Shown here in pieces: positions 53,330 to 62,240 of a stretch of DNA of 64,000 bases. Every line of letters starts with the position of its first letter. Position 1 is the stretch's first letter. Origin of the DNA: Gigaspora rosea (Eukaryota > Glomeromycota > Glomeromycetes > Diversisporales > Gigasporaceae); NCBI GenBank assembly GCA_003550325.1, contig QKWP01000110.1:181088-245087 (forward strand), in the 5' to 3' direction. The notes under the pieces were generated by a model. The model was not told where the DNA came from. It saw nothing but the letters and a program-made list of their open reading frames with translations, and did no database searches. A program made the position numbers and the translations under genes.

Positions 53330-53503
53330 TTAACTTTTGGTACGTGTGGTTCCTAGTAATCTATCTATTTCTTGAGTATTAGGTCCGAATTGGTTATTTG
53401 CTAGGTAGTTATATCTTTGGTGGTGTGGTATATGTATTGGTAGTGGTCTTGGTCTGTGTTGTCTTCTTTTCTTTTTCCCAAATAGTCTTTTGAATATGTT
53501 CAT
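53330..53503 (-). CDS. 57-residue very basic protein
   Basis: A short ORF: MNIFKRLFGKKKRRQHRPRP, then His-rich (IHIPHHQRYN) and NNQFGPNTQEIDRLLG. The start overlaps the stop of the upstream reading as ATGA, and the stop is followed at once by the next ATG. The N-terminus could be an amphipathic membrane-binding or nuclear-localisation segment. The function is unknown; the evidence is the intact frame and its tight junctions. Confidence 0.6.
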   Translation of the reverse strand: MNIFKRLFGKKKRRQHRPRPLPIHIPHHQRYNYLANNQFGPNTQEIDRLLGTTRTKS

Positions 53504-53747
53504 ACAGGTGGTAATCTGCTTCCGTTTACAACTATTTCTTTAGTTATGGGATCTTGGTAGATATGGAAGGTGTTTGTATATTATTGTGAATTGGGTAATT
53601 TTTTCTTTTGATTTTATTTTTACAACAGCAGTATATGGTGGTTGATATAACTATAGATATGATTACGAATATGATTATAACAGATACGGTAAGTATTATA
53701 GTTTGAGTTTGGTCAGGTGTTTGTATATCTTGGTTTTGAGTATTCAT
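53504..53747 (-). pseudogene. Small single-pass membrane protein, probably frameshifted
   Basis: The ORF from 53747 (MNTQNQDIQTPDQTQTIILT) has a membrane segment at about 17-38 (ILTVSVIIIFVIISIVI), then CCCKNK, a likely palmitoylation-type cluster, and a basic tail. The open frame stops at 53544. In another frame the sequence continues as HIYQDPITKEIVVNGSRLPP and ends in a TGA that overlaps the next ATG. This suggests a frameshift near 53580 in the original gene. Confidence 0.6.
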
Positions 53748-53994
53748 AGATTAACAACAGCCAGTGTTGGTATACATGTTGGCAAAATCCTGACTTACTA
53801 TAGTTTGGGATTTGTCCGTCATCCCAAATCCCAAATCCCAAACTCTTGCAAAGCTAATATCTTAAAAACTTTATTAATAATCTTTATTTAAACAAATTGT
53901 ATATATTCTTATAGTTATAAATAATATATTTACAAAATATTAAGATTATTTATTTGATTTAATTTTTTATAAATAGCAATTGTTTTTTTACTAT
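53748..53994. other. Short AT-rich spacer in membrane cassette
   Basis: About 250 bases without a supported gene. A short inverted pair (AGTTTGGGATTTG and CAAATCCCAAACT) lies at 53801-53841 and could form a hairpin between the two membrane-protein groups. Confidence 0.5.
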
Positions 53995-54243
53995 TTAGAA
54001 TTTGTCCGGGTTTTGCCAGCAAGTATAGGTGTTGGTATCTTGATTTCCGTATGGTCCGTAGAGAGTAGAGAACTGTTTGTAGAGTCTCTTTTTATATCTT
54101 TGATGGTTGTACTCGATTATGAGAATAGTTATGATAGCTACAAATATTGTTGCGATTAGGGTAAGTAATAGCGTAGATGCTGGTGGGTTTAATAAATTAC
54201 AATTGCAGTTAACAGTTGTCGATGTTGTTTGATCTTCTGTCAT
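53995..54243 (-). CDS. Small single-pass membrane protein
   Basis: An 82-codon ORF: a Thr-rich N-terminus with NCNCN, one strong membrane segment at about 24-44 (LLLTLIATIFVAIITILII) and a basic then Tyr/Gly-rich tail (YGPYGNQDTNTYTCW). Its start lies 35 bases inside the preceding ORF. The family is not recognised. Confidence 0.65.
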   Translation of the reverse strand: MTEDQTTSTTVNCNCNLLNPPASTLLLTLIATIFVAIITILIIEYNHQRYKKRLYKQFSTLYGPYGNQDTNTYTCWQNPDKF

Positions 54244-54436
54244 ATAATGGTCTGATGAGGGCGTAGATTGTAAATATTATTGTTACAGATAATAATGTGA
54301 TTGTTATGCCTTGAGCTAATTTAGTTTGGATTTCTGGTGGTGCGAAGTATATTATTAATGCGATAACGGTGCCTAGTATAAGTGAAGCGATTGTTACTAT
54401 AATTGATATTATTTTGTCTTTGTTTATCAAACTCAT
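54209..54436 (-). CDS. Small protein with two membrane segments
   Basis: A 75-codon ORF with hydrophobic helices at about 9-30 (ISIIVTIASLILGTVIALII) and 42-62 (ITITLLSVTIIFTIYALI), short loops and a basic end (RPLYDRRSNN). The size and two-helix layout recall viroporin-like or accessory membrane proteins, but that is only shape. It overlaps the next ORF by 35 bases. Confidence 0.65.
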   Translation of the reverse strand: MSLINKDKIISIIVTIASLILGTVIALIIYFAPPEIQTKLAQGITITLLSVTIIFTIYALIRPLYDRRSNNIDNC

Positions 54437-54554
54437 ACGCGTATAGTCGCGGTTTCAGTTCTTATTTTAGTATTCCTATCTTTTCTTCTTTGTTGATCTA
54501 TTTTTGTTCGGTGAACTTCCTATATTAAACTTCTTTTATTTCGGATTACTTGTT

Positions 54555-55136
54555 TTAGTATGGTGGTGGTGGTGGTTGTTTAGTCCGTACTTGGTCTCTA
54601 AGGCCGAGATTTCTTACTAAAGTTTCTAATTGGTTTTGATTTAATTCTGGGATTTGGTTTGAGAATGCGCCTTGTTGAAATGGTAAGTCTGAGGTGTTGG
54701 GATATTGATATGCTAATCCTCTTTGAACTTGTGATACTGAAGGTGGAGGTACTGCTCCTGTTCCTGTATTAAGATGTCGTTTATACACTTGTTTTTTTTT
54801 TCTAAGTCTTCGTATACAGCAGATTAATACTGTTAAGATTATTGCTAATATTGTTAATGTTGCAGCTAATATTCCAACAATAGTGGTAAGGTTGCTATTG
54901 TTATTATCTTCTGGTTGGTTCGTTTGGCTTGATTGAATAGAGATAGTTGCAGTTTCTTTACTTGCTTTACTCGTAGTAGTAATGCTTTCTGTAGGAGTTG
55001 TAGTAATTGGTGCCGGAGCTGGTGCTGGTACTGTTATGACTATAACGTCTGCTTTAATAAAATTCTTTGATGTTGGTGTTAGACTTATTATAATCCAGAC
55101 AATAAATATTTTGTAAAGTGTAGTGTATATTCTCAT
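54555..55136 (-). CDS. Signal-peptide membrane protein with C-terminal PPPPPY
   Basis: A 193-codon ORF, the first gene on the minus strand. Residues 1-29 look like a signal peptide. About 30-80 form a Pro/Ala then Ser/Thr-rich, mucin-like ectodomain. A single membrane helix lies at about 85-107 (TIVGILAATLTILAIILTVLI), then RRLRKKK and a ~85-residue cytoplasmic tail that ends KQPPPPPY. PPxY motifs bind WW domains of Nedd4/Rsp5-type ubiquitin ligases and serve as late domains in budding viruses. Fungal Mid2/SKG6-like sensors have a similar layout, so host capture is an alternative to an envelope-like role. Confidence 0.75.
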   Translation of the reverse strand: MRIYTTLYKIFIVWIIISLTPTSKNFIKADVIVITVPAPAPAPITTTPTESITTTSKASKETATISIQSSQTNQPEDNNNSNLTTIVGILAATLTILAIILTVLICCIRRLRKKKQVYKRHLNTGTGAVPPPSVSQVQRGLAYQYPNTSDLPFQQGAFSNQIPELNQNQLETLVRNLGLRDQVRTKQPPPPPY

Positions 55137-55942
55137 TTAGTTATTCTTTATTATGGCGTTGCAGCTTTTATTTGTTTCGCCTTTGTAGTGCACGTCTTGT
55201 TTATTATAAGTTGGCTTCGAAGAGTATAGTATTTCTCAAGGGTAGCTAGTCCTTAATATATACGTTAAGTTTAAACCAACAAACTAACTTTTCACTTATT
55301 CGAAGTATGTTTATGTTTATAATAATCAGTTTATTAAATATAATCAGTGGGTACAGTTAAGTATACTGTTATAATATTTCTTTGATGAATATAGAGAATA
55401 TAAAATATGTTAAAGATTATGTATGTTAGATTTCTTTGGTGCAAGAAGTAGATTTCGATATGTCAAATGGTTTACTACTATCAAAGTAGTTATTACAAGT
55501 GGTATACAATAAAGGGTCAAAACTATTGAAAGCAAGAATATTTCAATAGTGTACATGTATTGAAGGTATTATTCTAGATATAATATTTTGTAGTCAACAC
55601 TTATTTTTATCGAGTTCAACACACAGATTTGAATGTCTAAAATCTACTGTTTAAATACTTTTCTGATAACTATAGAATTCATGATATAAAAACTTAGCAT
55701 TTTCGATTTAGCTAATAAATTATATTCTTCTTTATTTTCGCGTCTGATTTTCATTATCTTCATCTGATTGTTGTCATCAGATCATCGGTGTACGATCTTC
55801 TTTGCGTTTCATTACGGATTAACTTCTAATCTTGTCATGTCGATTCGATTTCCTTAATGGTATCGGTGTTTCCGATTTTCGTATACGATCTTCCGGGTAA
55901 TATGGGCGTAATACCCTGTACACGTTGATCGCTTGTTGAGCC
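55137..55942. promoter_or_regulatory. ~800-bp non-coding leader and right terminus of the element
   Basis: No ORF is supported here. On the minus strand this lies upstream of the first gene, so it should hold the promoter and any leader. Near the end CATCTGATTG..CATCAGAT can pair, and CCGATGAT (minus strand) recurs at the other end at about 37231, which suggests subterminal motifs for the transposase. Confidence 0.5.
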
Positions 55943-55951
55943 GGTGTAATG
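55943..55951 (+). other. Right target-site duplication GGTGTAATG
   Basis: Identical to 37186-37194. It is followed by TCCGTTAAAAATTTTCTTGT, which continues the interrupted repeat seen intact at 36275. Confidence 0.8.
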
Positions 55952-56139
55952 TCCGTTAAAAATTTTCTTGTGCTCAATCTGGTTACAAAACCTGAAAAAG
56001 CATTGATTCCCACGTCAAAATTGAGCAACTTTCTATCGGTTGCCTTTCTTGGACGTTAGTAACCATTTTAGGTTCTCTTTTGGGAATCGGAGTCCTAAAC
56101 CCTGTTATCCATTCTGCATTAAAAGTTAAGCAGAATCAC
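55952..56139 (-). repeat. Continuation of the interrupted target repeat
   Basis: 55952-56018 matches 36276-36340 (TTAAAAATTTTCTTGTGCT, AATCTGGTTACAA, CCTGAAAAAGCATT). Minus-strand reading of both gives GINAFSG.VTRLSTRKFL, but the frame is not maintained and no gene is claimed. Confidence 0.7.
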
Positions 56140-56340
56140 CAAAGCCAAATCTAAGGGTTGTTGGCTTTTAAACATACCCCTTTTTACGTACGTACGGAAG
56201 AACTTCCTCTAGAAATTACCATGGTTAGCCAAGTAGTAATTATACCGCCCACAGTTTTATGCATATTGATGTGACTACTGGCAACACAACCATGTGTCTA
56301 ATATTTTGGATAAACTGTTTTAAAGTTCTTTGGTATAGTA
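56140..56340 (+). repeat. Old interspersed repeat related to 33650-33850
   Basis: AAAGCCAAATCTAAGG, GTTAGCCAAGTAGTAATTAT, CCGCCCACAGTTT and TGACTACTGGCAA correspond in order to AAAAGCCAAATCTAGAA, TTGGCCAAATAGTAAATAT, CTACCCACAATTT and TAACTACTGGCAA. The copies are too diverged to define ends. Confidence 0.6.
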
Positions 56341-56373
56341 TCCTTCGAACCTATCCACAGTTTATCCTAGATG

Positions 56374-56460
56374 ACATGTGTCATTACGATTATCGTTATG
56401 CAATGATAATCCACCGGGACATGTGTCATTACGGTTATGCAACGATAATCCACCGGGACT
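56374..56460 (+). repeat. Tandem duplication of ~45 bp
   Basis: ACATGTGTCATTACG followed by ATGCAAYGATAATCCACCGG occurs twice in direct succession. Confidence 0.85.
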
Positions 56461-57890
56461 AATTATTTGCCATTTATGTACATGGCGCAACACCATATTG
56501 GAATAAAAATTCCGGTATTGTAAACACCACAGCGGATCATTCTATATAGGGATATAAATGACGAATTACCCTATATTCCATTATGTCATATGAATAGCTG
56601 GGTCATATCGACAAGAGAAAATTTTCCCAGCTTCTCATTGTCGATAATTTTTAGTACTAGGTACTATAGCGGATCATTTAGCCGCTTTATTGTTAAAATT
56701 TCCAAGATTGACTTGGATGCAATATAGATGCAGAGGACCGACTACCCTTAATGTCACCTACTCGGGAAAAATTTTTGAAAATTTCCCCCTTAGAGTAAGC
56801 GACCAAAACGTCTATATTTTTTACAGCAAAAAATATTAAAAACCAACAACCCGATTTAACTCGAAGTTGTATCTTATATCCCTCAGAGTACATATACAGA
56901 GGACTAGAGAAACCAGGAAATTACAGAAACTATTTGGGAGTTGCCTCACTCCATCCCTCACTCTGCTTTTTCCCTGATTTTCTTTCCCCATACAAATATT
57001 GCAAGCGATTTTGTCGCGTTTTGACTTTTCCCTATAATTGGGCGCAAAAATTTGGATCATTTTGAACCTAAAGCGACCAGAATTTCATATGAGTAACCAG
57101 AAAAAATAGGATACCGTAACCAGCTCCGTAACCTAAGTGTGAATCTGTGTAACCGATTTTTGACACCACCCACCATCGACAAAATTTATTCCTCGAGAAT
57201 GGGTGTATTAACTATTATATATTTTTAGCTCACATTAAACATCAAATTATATGAAGTCTAAATGCGAAGAATGAGTGCTGTATTACTGTTAATTAAAGAG
57301 CAAGGTAAACGAATTGTTTCCGCAGTTAATTTTCACTAGCAAACGAACTTTATTTCGCGATATCTCCTTTAAATTGAGTTGAGGACGAATTTTTTTCGCT
57401 TGAATCGGTTTAACTCCATCTAGGACAAGAATGTAGAGGCTTAATATCGTATATTATGGGTTACTCTACGACTTTCATTATGGCATAATGATATTTCTTA
57501 TTAACGTGAAGGATCACATGTCCAACGTCACGCGAATTGCCACTTTTCTGTCGAAGATCATGTTACTGCGTATTATGTCGGGTAATTAGTCTATCAAGTG
57601 CGTATAATCTATTATTAACAGAACTATGCTACTGTTTTTATTAATCACGCTTTGAATAAAATAAATATTTAATTCATCACTTTTCGGCACATTCTTCGAC
57701 AAAATCATTTCCCAGACAAACCGCCAAAATACGATTCATTCATAATTGCGTTTAGAAAATATATAGAAAATGTGTACTACATTTATTATTAAATTCTACG
57801 ATATTTGGGATCAATATCACCGATCCATTTTCGAATTCCCTAATTTTGATGCATGTCCAAAAAGAAGTAATTATTTTTACTTATCATTGG
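56461..57890. other. Gene-less stretch
   Basis: Short minus-strand frames at 56693-57060 have no recognisable product. The DNA is less AT-rich than the average and may be intron or intergenic DNA upstream of the SUV3 relic. Confidence 0.45.
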
Positions 57891-58912
57891 TGGTATGCTT
57901 ATCAATGTCGAAAATCTTTATCTAGAAACAAGCCAAGTTATTCAATGATCCTAATAGTAGGTTTGATGTTCTGGTTGCAAGTGGTGTTATTGGAATGGGT
58001 TTGAATTTGTAGGTAAACCTTTTATTTCAACTTTTATAATTTATGGCATGATTTTGTATTAATTCCATTAAATATATGTTACATTTACAAATATTAAACG
58101 AATAGTATTCGAATCCGAAAAAATATGATGGGGACATTTTGGGACATTTTGGGACAATTTTATAAATTGAAATTACTTAAAATTTTATTAAGATAATCTA
58201 ATTGAATTTTTTTATAAAGTGTTCAGCACCTAAAAAAAATATAATTATATATTTTTTAAATTAATTTATTAATTATTAAGACTTGGGACATAGTTGGGAT
58301 GCTGGGATGTTGGACATGGCAAAAAAAGGCTGGGATAGCGAAAATGTACAACACTGGTGTATGGTATATCCCTATTCCTCAAATCAAGCAAATCACCAGA
58401 CGAGCTGGCCGGTTTGGTACTGAAAACACTGTTGACGAAGTGATGACGTAAGTAGTTGGATGAGTCAATAATTTTCATCTTATGTGAATTTATTTTAAAT
58501 GTAATAAATTTTTGCATATTTATTAATTCAAAAATCGAGACTCGTTTTACGATATGTACATCAAGCAATGGATGTGTCACATAAGGATTCAGAAAAAGTA
58601 CCCCATAACGATGAATTATGGCTATCTTGAATCCATTTATCGCACATTTAGGTATGTTATATCTATGGTTAAGGTAAATAATAGTATTATTGGTTCGATG
58701 TATATTATACTTGTTGTTGTTAATGACTGACAACATTTACTTTTTATGAACAGTTACAAATTTTCAGAGATATTCTTCAATGTAGAGTTGGCTCATAAAA
58801 TGGAACTTAAATATGAAACAATTCATTTATTGCAAATGCTTAAAACCCCAAGAGAGCGGTATCATATTGCTACAAGAGATGTCAAAATTGAATGTGACAA
58901 CAAAAAATAATA
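57891..58912 (+). pseudogene. SUV3-like ATP-dependent RNA helicase relic
   Basis: Plus-strand exon-like pieces: AKLFNDPNSRFDVLVASGVI followed by GMGLNL (about 57930-58010), then a GT; IKRIVFESEK (about 58095-58128); IPIPQIKQITRRAGRFGTEN (about 58365-58440), then GTAAGT. Motifs DVLVA.d.IGMGLNL and IKQI..RAGRFG are those of helicase motifs V and VI in mitochondrial SUV3. A repeat-like segment (GGGACATTTTGGGACATTTT) lies between the last two. Later pieces (RYVHQAMDV, and FSEIFFNVELAHKMELKYET after an AG acceptor at about 58753) may be the C-terminal part. The N-terminal half is missing. SUV3 unwinds RNA in the mitochondrial degradosome; this copy is a fragment. Confidence 0.72.
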
Positions 58913-59560
58913 AATATATAGATTGAAAATGATAGATAGCTAATACATTTTTTATTTTATTCATGCACTTACTAAGTGCTAAGATATTTAGCAAGAGTAT
59001 GAGTCCACCTTATACAGCGATAGATTATAATTACTTTAATTCGCTGACTTATCTATATTTTTCGATACCACAACTATTTTTCTTTTGCTGGATTTTTTTG
59101 AGCTTTATTGCTTTAAGACATTGTTCTAATAATGCCTTACATTGTGTGTCATCAAGAGCAGGGCATGGCAAAAAAGCATCATTATTTTTTTTTACTTGAA
59201 ATCTGATTACCGAGCACATGAATTGCCTAGAACAGTAATAAAATTTTTTCTAATCAGTAATTATGTTAATTAAATAACGGTGTCATCTTAATAAAGATAT
59301 ATATCCAAAACCAAAATTACAATACGTACATGCTAATTTGAAATCTTAGTCTATATGATTTGTATTAGTTAAAGCTAGCATTCTCCCGAATAGGGAAATT
59401 AAACGTAAACTTTTAACTTTTCAAAACAATGTTCTGAACCGTTTAACCATCTTTTTTTAAAACTTGTGCCCTTTTCGAAGGTTGCATATTCTTTATAGTA
59501 AGTGATCAATATCATTGAATAAATGATGCGATTAATAAAAGTGCTTAAAAGACAAGATTA
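58913..59560. other. Gene-less AT-rich stretch
   Basis: No supported gene or bounded repeat. The short plus-strand frame at 58963-59199 has no motif. Confidence 0.45.
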
Positions 59561-59875
59561 CTATATATTCCCAAAAATAAGCTACTCCGAAAATAAGCTA
59601 CCCCTGATTTTTTTCAAAATTTTTAAAAAACGCGTTAGCAGTTGCTACAAATAAAACTTTTTTTTACTAAGTAAACTTCAAAAGTTCAATTAAGTAAAGT
59701 TGTTTAGTGCATCAAAATACACTTATAATAAAAATTTTGTATCATTTGGACAACTTTTTATTAGTACATTTTTTAATTTTTTCAAAAACGTCTATACACT
59801 GAAAATAAGCTACCCCACAATTTTTCATATAATTTTTGGCCCAAAAAAGGTAGCTTATTTTCGGGAATATATGGT
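59561..59875. mobile_element. MITE, GAAAATAAGCTACC family, copy 2
   Basis: Same ends and interior as 14195-14508 (TATATTCCCAAAAATAAGCT at the left and AGCTTATTTTCGGGAATATA at the right). The open frame that starts inside it at 59700 is fortuitous. Confidence 0.9.
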
Positions 59876-60779
59876 AAATACATCAGTATTGATATTTTAT
59901 ACAAACGAAGTTTACAAAGTAATAATGAAGTATTGTATTATTTTGATATTCAAATATTTTCAGAATTTACGAACTCTTTCTGACGATCCCTTGTACCAAA
60001 TTTTTCAAGAACACTGACCTATGAAAACTCTATAGTTAGCATACCTATACGCAACAAAACTTTACCAAGCTGCTGTCAGATACAAAGTCCATTCACTGGA
60101 TATTCTGTTCCTGAAATAGAGATGAAAAAGATATGCAGACTTTTAAGCGAAGCACCTTAGTGAGCTTTAGTACTATCAAGCAAAGACGTAGTAGAGAAAC
60201 TCTAGAGCTTTGTCAAGTCCTATGGATATGAAAATAGAAATGGGGGCTTGGTTAGATATGTTATTCTATATAGCGTAACTCTGTTGAAATCCTTTCAGTT
60301 TGGTACTCTCTCTGCACCAGCATGGCGGACATTCGATTTGATTGGCTTGAAGATCTCTGAGTTACACAACATAAAAAAATTTTTTTACAGTAACTCTTAC
60401 TATGAAAAACCATATTGTCAATTGACAACTCATGGTTTCACTCAATAAAATTTTTTTAAACCTGTATTATAGTATTCTTTAACTCTTTAACTGTCTTTAG
60501 TGAAAAAAGATCAGAAGTTTACACTATTTCTGCGAATTATGAGTCATAGCATTCACGATTCTATTTACAGCAAAATCGTATGATCTTATGGTGCTATAAG
60601 CAAGCTATACTATTCATATTGATTTATATAAAGAACATATATTAACTTGAACTTTTATTATTTCACAGGAATCAAATATTTAAGATAAGCTATTTATGTT
60701 TTATGAGTTAAATCTGTTTAAAGTTTTTTAATTGCAAACATATTGTTATATTAGTGCCAAATTCGCGACTCTAGAAGAT
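59876..60779. other. Gene-less stretch
   Basis: Only short frames without motifs. GTCAATTGACAACTCATGG near 60418 and TTTTTTTACAGTAACTC resemble random AT-rich DNA. Confidence 0.45.
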
Positions 60780-60787
60780 GCCACAAG

Positions 60788-61125
60788 TAGGGTTCCTCAA
60801 ATTCAAATCAAATCAAATATTGAATTAATTTGAATTTGATCAAATCAAATTGACCCTGATTTGAATTTGATTTGATTCAAAATATTTGAATTTGAATTTG
60901 AGACCCTGATTTGAATTTGATTTGATTCAAAAATATTTGAATTTGAATTTGATTTGAATTTGAATTTTTAATAGTAATTTTCAAATCAAATCAAATATTT
61001 GTCAAATCAAATCAAATTTGGCCATATTTGAATTTGATCAAATAAAATATAGTCAAATTTGAATTTGAATTTGATCAAATATTTGACTCAAATATTTGAA
61101 AATCAAATCAAATTGCGGAACCCTA
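60788..61125. mobile_element. hAT-type MITE with TAGGGTTCC termini and perfect 8-bp duplication
   Basis: The terminal inverted repeat is TAGGGTTCC..GGAACCCTA, and the direct repeat GCCACAAG (60780-60787 and 61126-61133) is an 8-bp target duplication, as in hAT elements. The 338-bp interior is made of TTTGAATTTGAT and its complement, a 6-12 bp simple repeat in both orientations. It is non-coding. Confidence 0.93.
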
Positions 61126-61263
61126 GCCACAAGAATGGACAAGTGGAAATAAGGATTGTATTAAAGATTCATGATGCCGAATAGCTTATTTTTTATATTA
61201 CCATAATCTATTCGCCAAAGTACCTCTGTGTATAGCATAGTGGGCTTTATTATAATTGACTAG

Positions 61264-62240
61264 AATTCGGGGCCACAAAGTTTGATAAAGGCTTCTCGCT
61301 CCTGTTTTTGGATAACTGGATCAAGGGTGAAACTGGCCTTTTCAGAGTCGATTAATAAACACATTTTTTCTCATTGTTGATAGAAATTTTGGCGAGTTTG
61401 GGGATATTAGATTTTAAAAGTATATTCTCTTTTTTTTGGTTAGTATAAGTTCCGGAAGTTGTAATTTTTCAATCTTGTTTTGGGTAGAAATTCTAGCATG
61501 GTCTATGCTAGCAATTCAGTAAATCGGCTAAGTACGAATTCTGAAAGGTAATGATATAAATATTTGGAAACTATACCTTCGGCTCTACAATATACCAAAA
61601 TAATTTGGTAATTGACAAGGCAATTCAAAAGTTAGATGTGAGGTATGTTTAGGCATTTCAAAATTTTACCAATATGTATTAAATATAAATATTTACAATG
61701 CTAATCTATTTTAGCTTAATTTTTCTAATGAATTCGGAAAGGTTATATAAACTACACATTCGCTCTACAACATACCAGGTAATTAATAAGGTAAATCAGA
61801 AGTTAGATAAAAGGTATGTTTAGGCATTTCAATTTAATCAATCTATATTAAACTTGGTAAATATAAAGATTTATAATGCTAATCTATTTTAGCTTATTTA
61901 TTTTTTTAATGAATTATAATATAAAAATTTAGAAACCCTACATATTCGGCTCTACAACATACCGAGTAATTGACAAAAGTTAGATGAAAGGTATGTTTAG
62001 GCATTTCAATTTAACCAATCCATTTTATGTTTGATGATGGAATAGTAGATGGAAGAATATTAGCTAATTTTTGAGGAGGAGTGCAGCAGATATTAAATTT
62101 GGTAAAATAAAGATCTACAACGCTAATCTATTTTTAACTTATTTTTCTAATGAATTCGGGGCCACAAATATAAATTCTGGAAGGTTATAGAATCTACACC
62201 TTTAGCTCTACAACATACCAAAGCATTTTGTAATTGGCGA
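61264..62240 (+). repeat. ~190-bp satellite array
   Basis: About four or five degenerate units each contain AATGAATTCGG.GCCACAAA or part of it, CTACA..TTCGGCTCTACAACAT, ACC..GTAATTGACAA, AAGGTATGTTTAGGCATTTC and AATGCTAATCTATTTTAGCT. Clear unit starts lie near 61550, 61735, 61920 and 62155. The array is non-coding. Confidence 0.85.

Larger units (their letters stand above)
37195..55942 (-). mobile_element. 18.7-kb virus-like element with RT and IS1595/Merlin-type transposase
   Basis: GGTGTAATG flanks the element on both sides (37186-37194 and 55943-55951). The sequence at 36255-36340 is a paralogous site without the element. The outer ends are GGTTGAGGCATCGATCTACG at the left and, inverted, GGCTCAACAAGCGATCAACG at the right: imperfect terminal repeats with CGATC.ACGT in common. 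About twenty ORFs all lie on the minus strand. They include a membrane protein cassette, Gag-like, protease-like, AP endonuclease IV, RT, RNase H, DDE transposase, zinc-finger proteins and Nudix. No LTRs were seen. An 8-9 bp duplication is what Merlin/IS1016-type transposases make. Stops and frameshifts show this copy has decayed. Confidence 0.8.

Noticed and set aside
37195..55942. LTRs for the large RT-encoding element
   Set aside because: I compared 37195-37403 with 55137-55942 and the flanks and found no long direct repeat inside the element. The direct similarity at 36276 and 55952 lies outside and belongs to the interrupted target repeat.
55819..56028. Host gene spanning the right border of the large element (peptide GINAFSG.VTRLSTRKFL)
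   Set aside because: The frame crosses from the target repeat into the element end, and the same peptide in the paralog at 36260-36345 continues differently. It is repeat DNA read by chance, although conservation of the peptide is noted.
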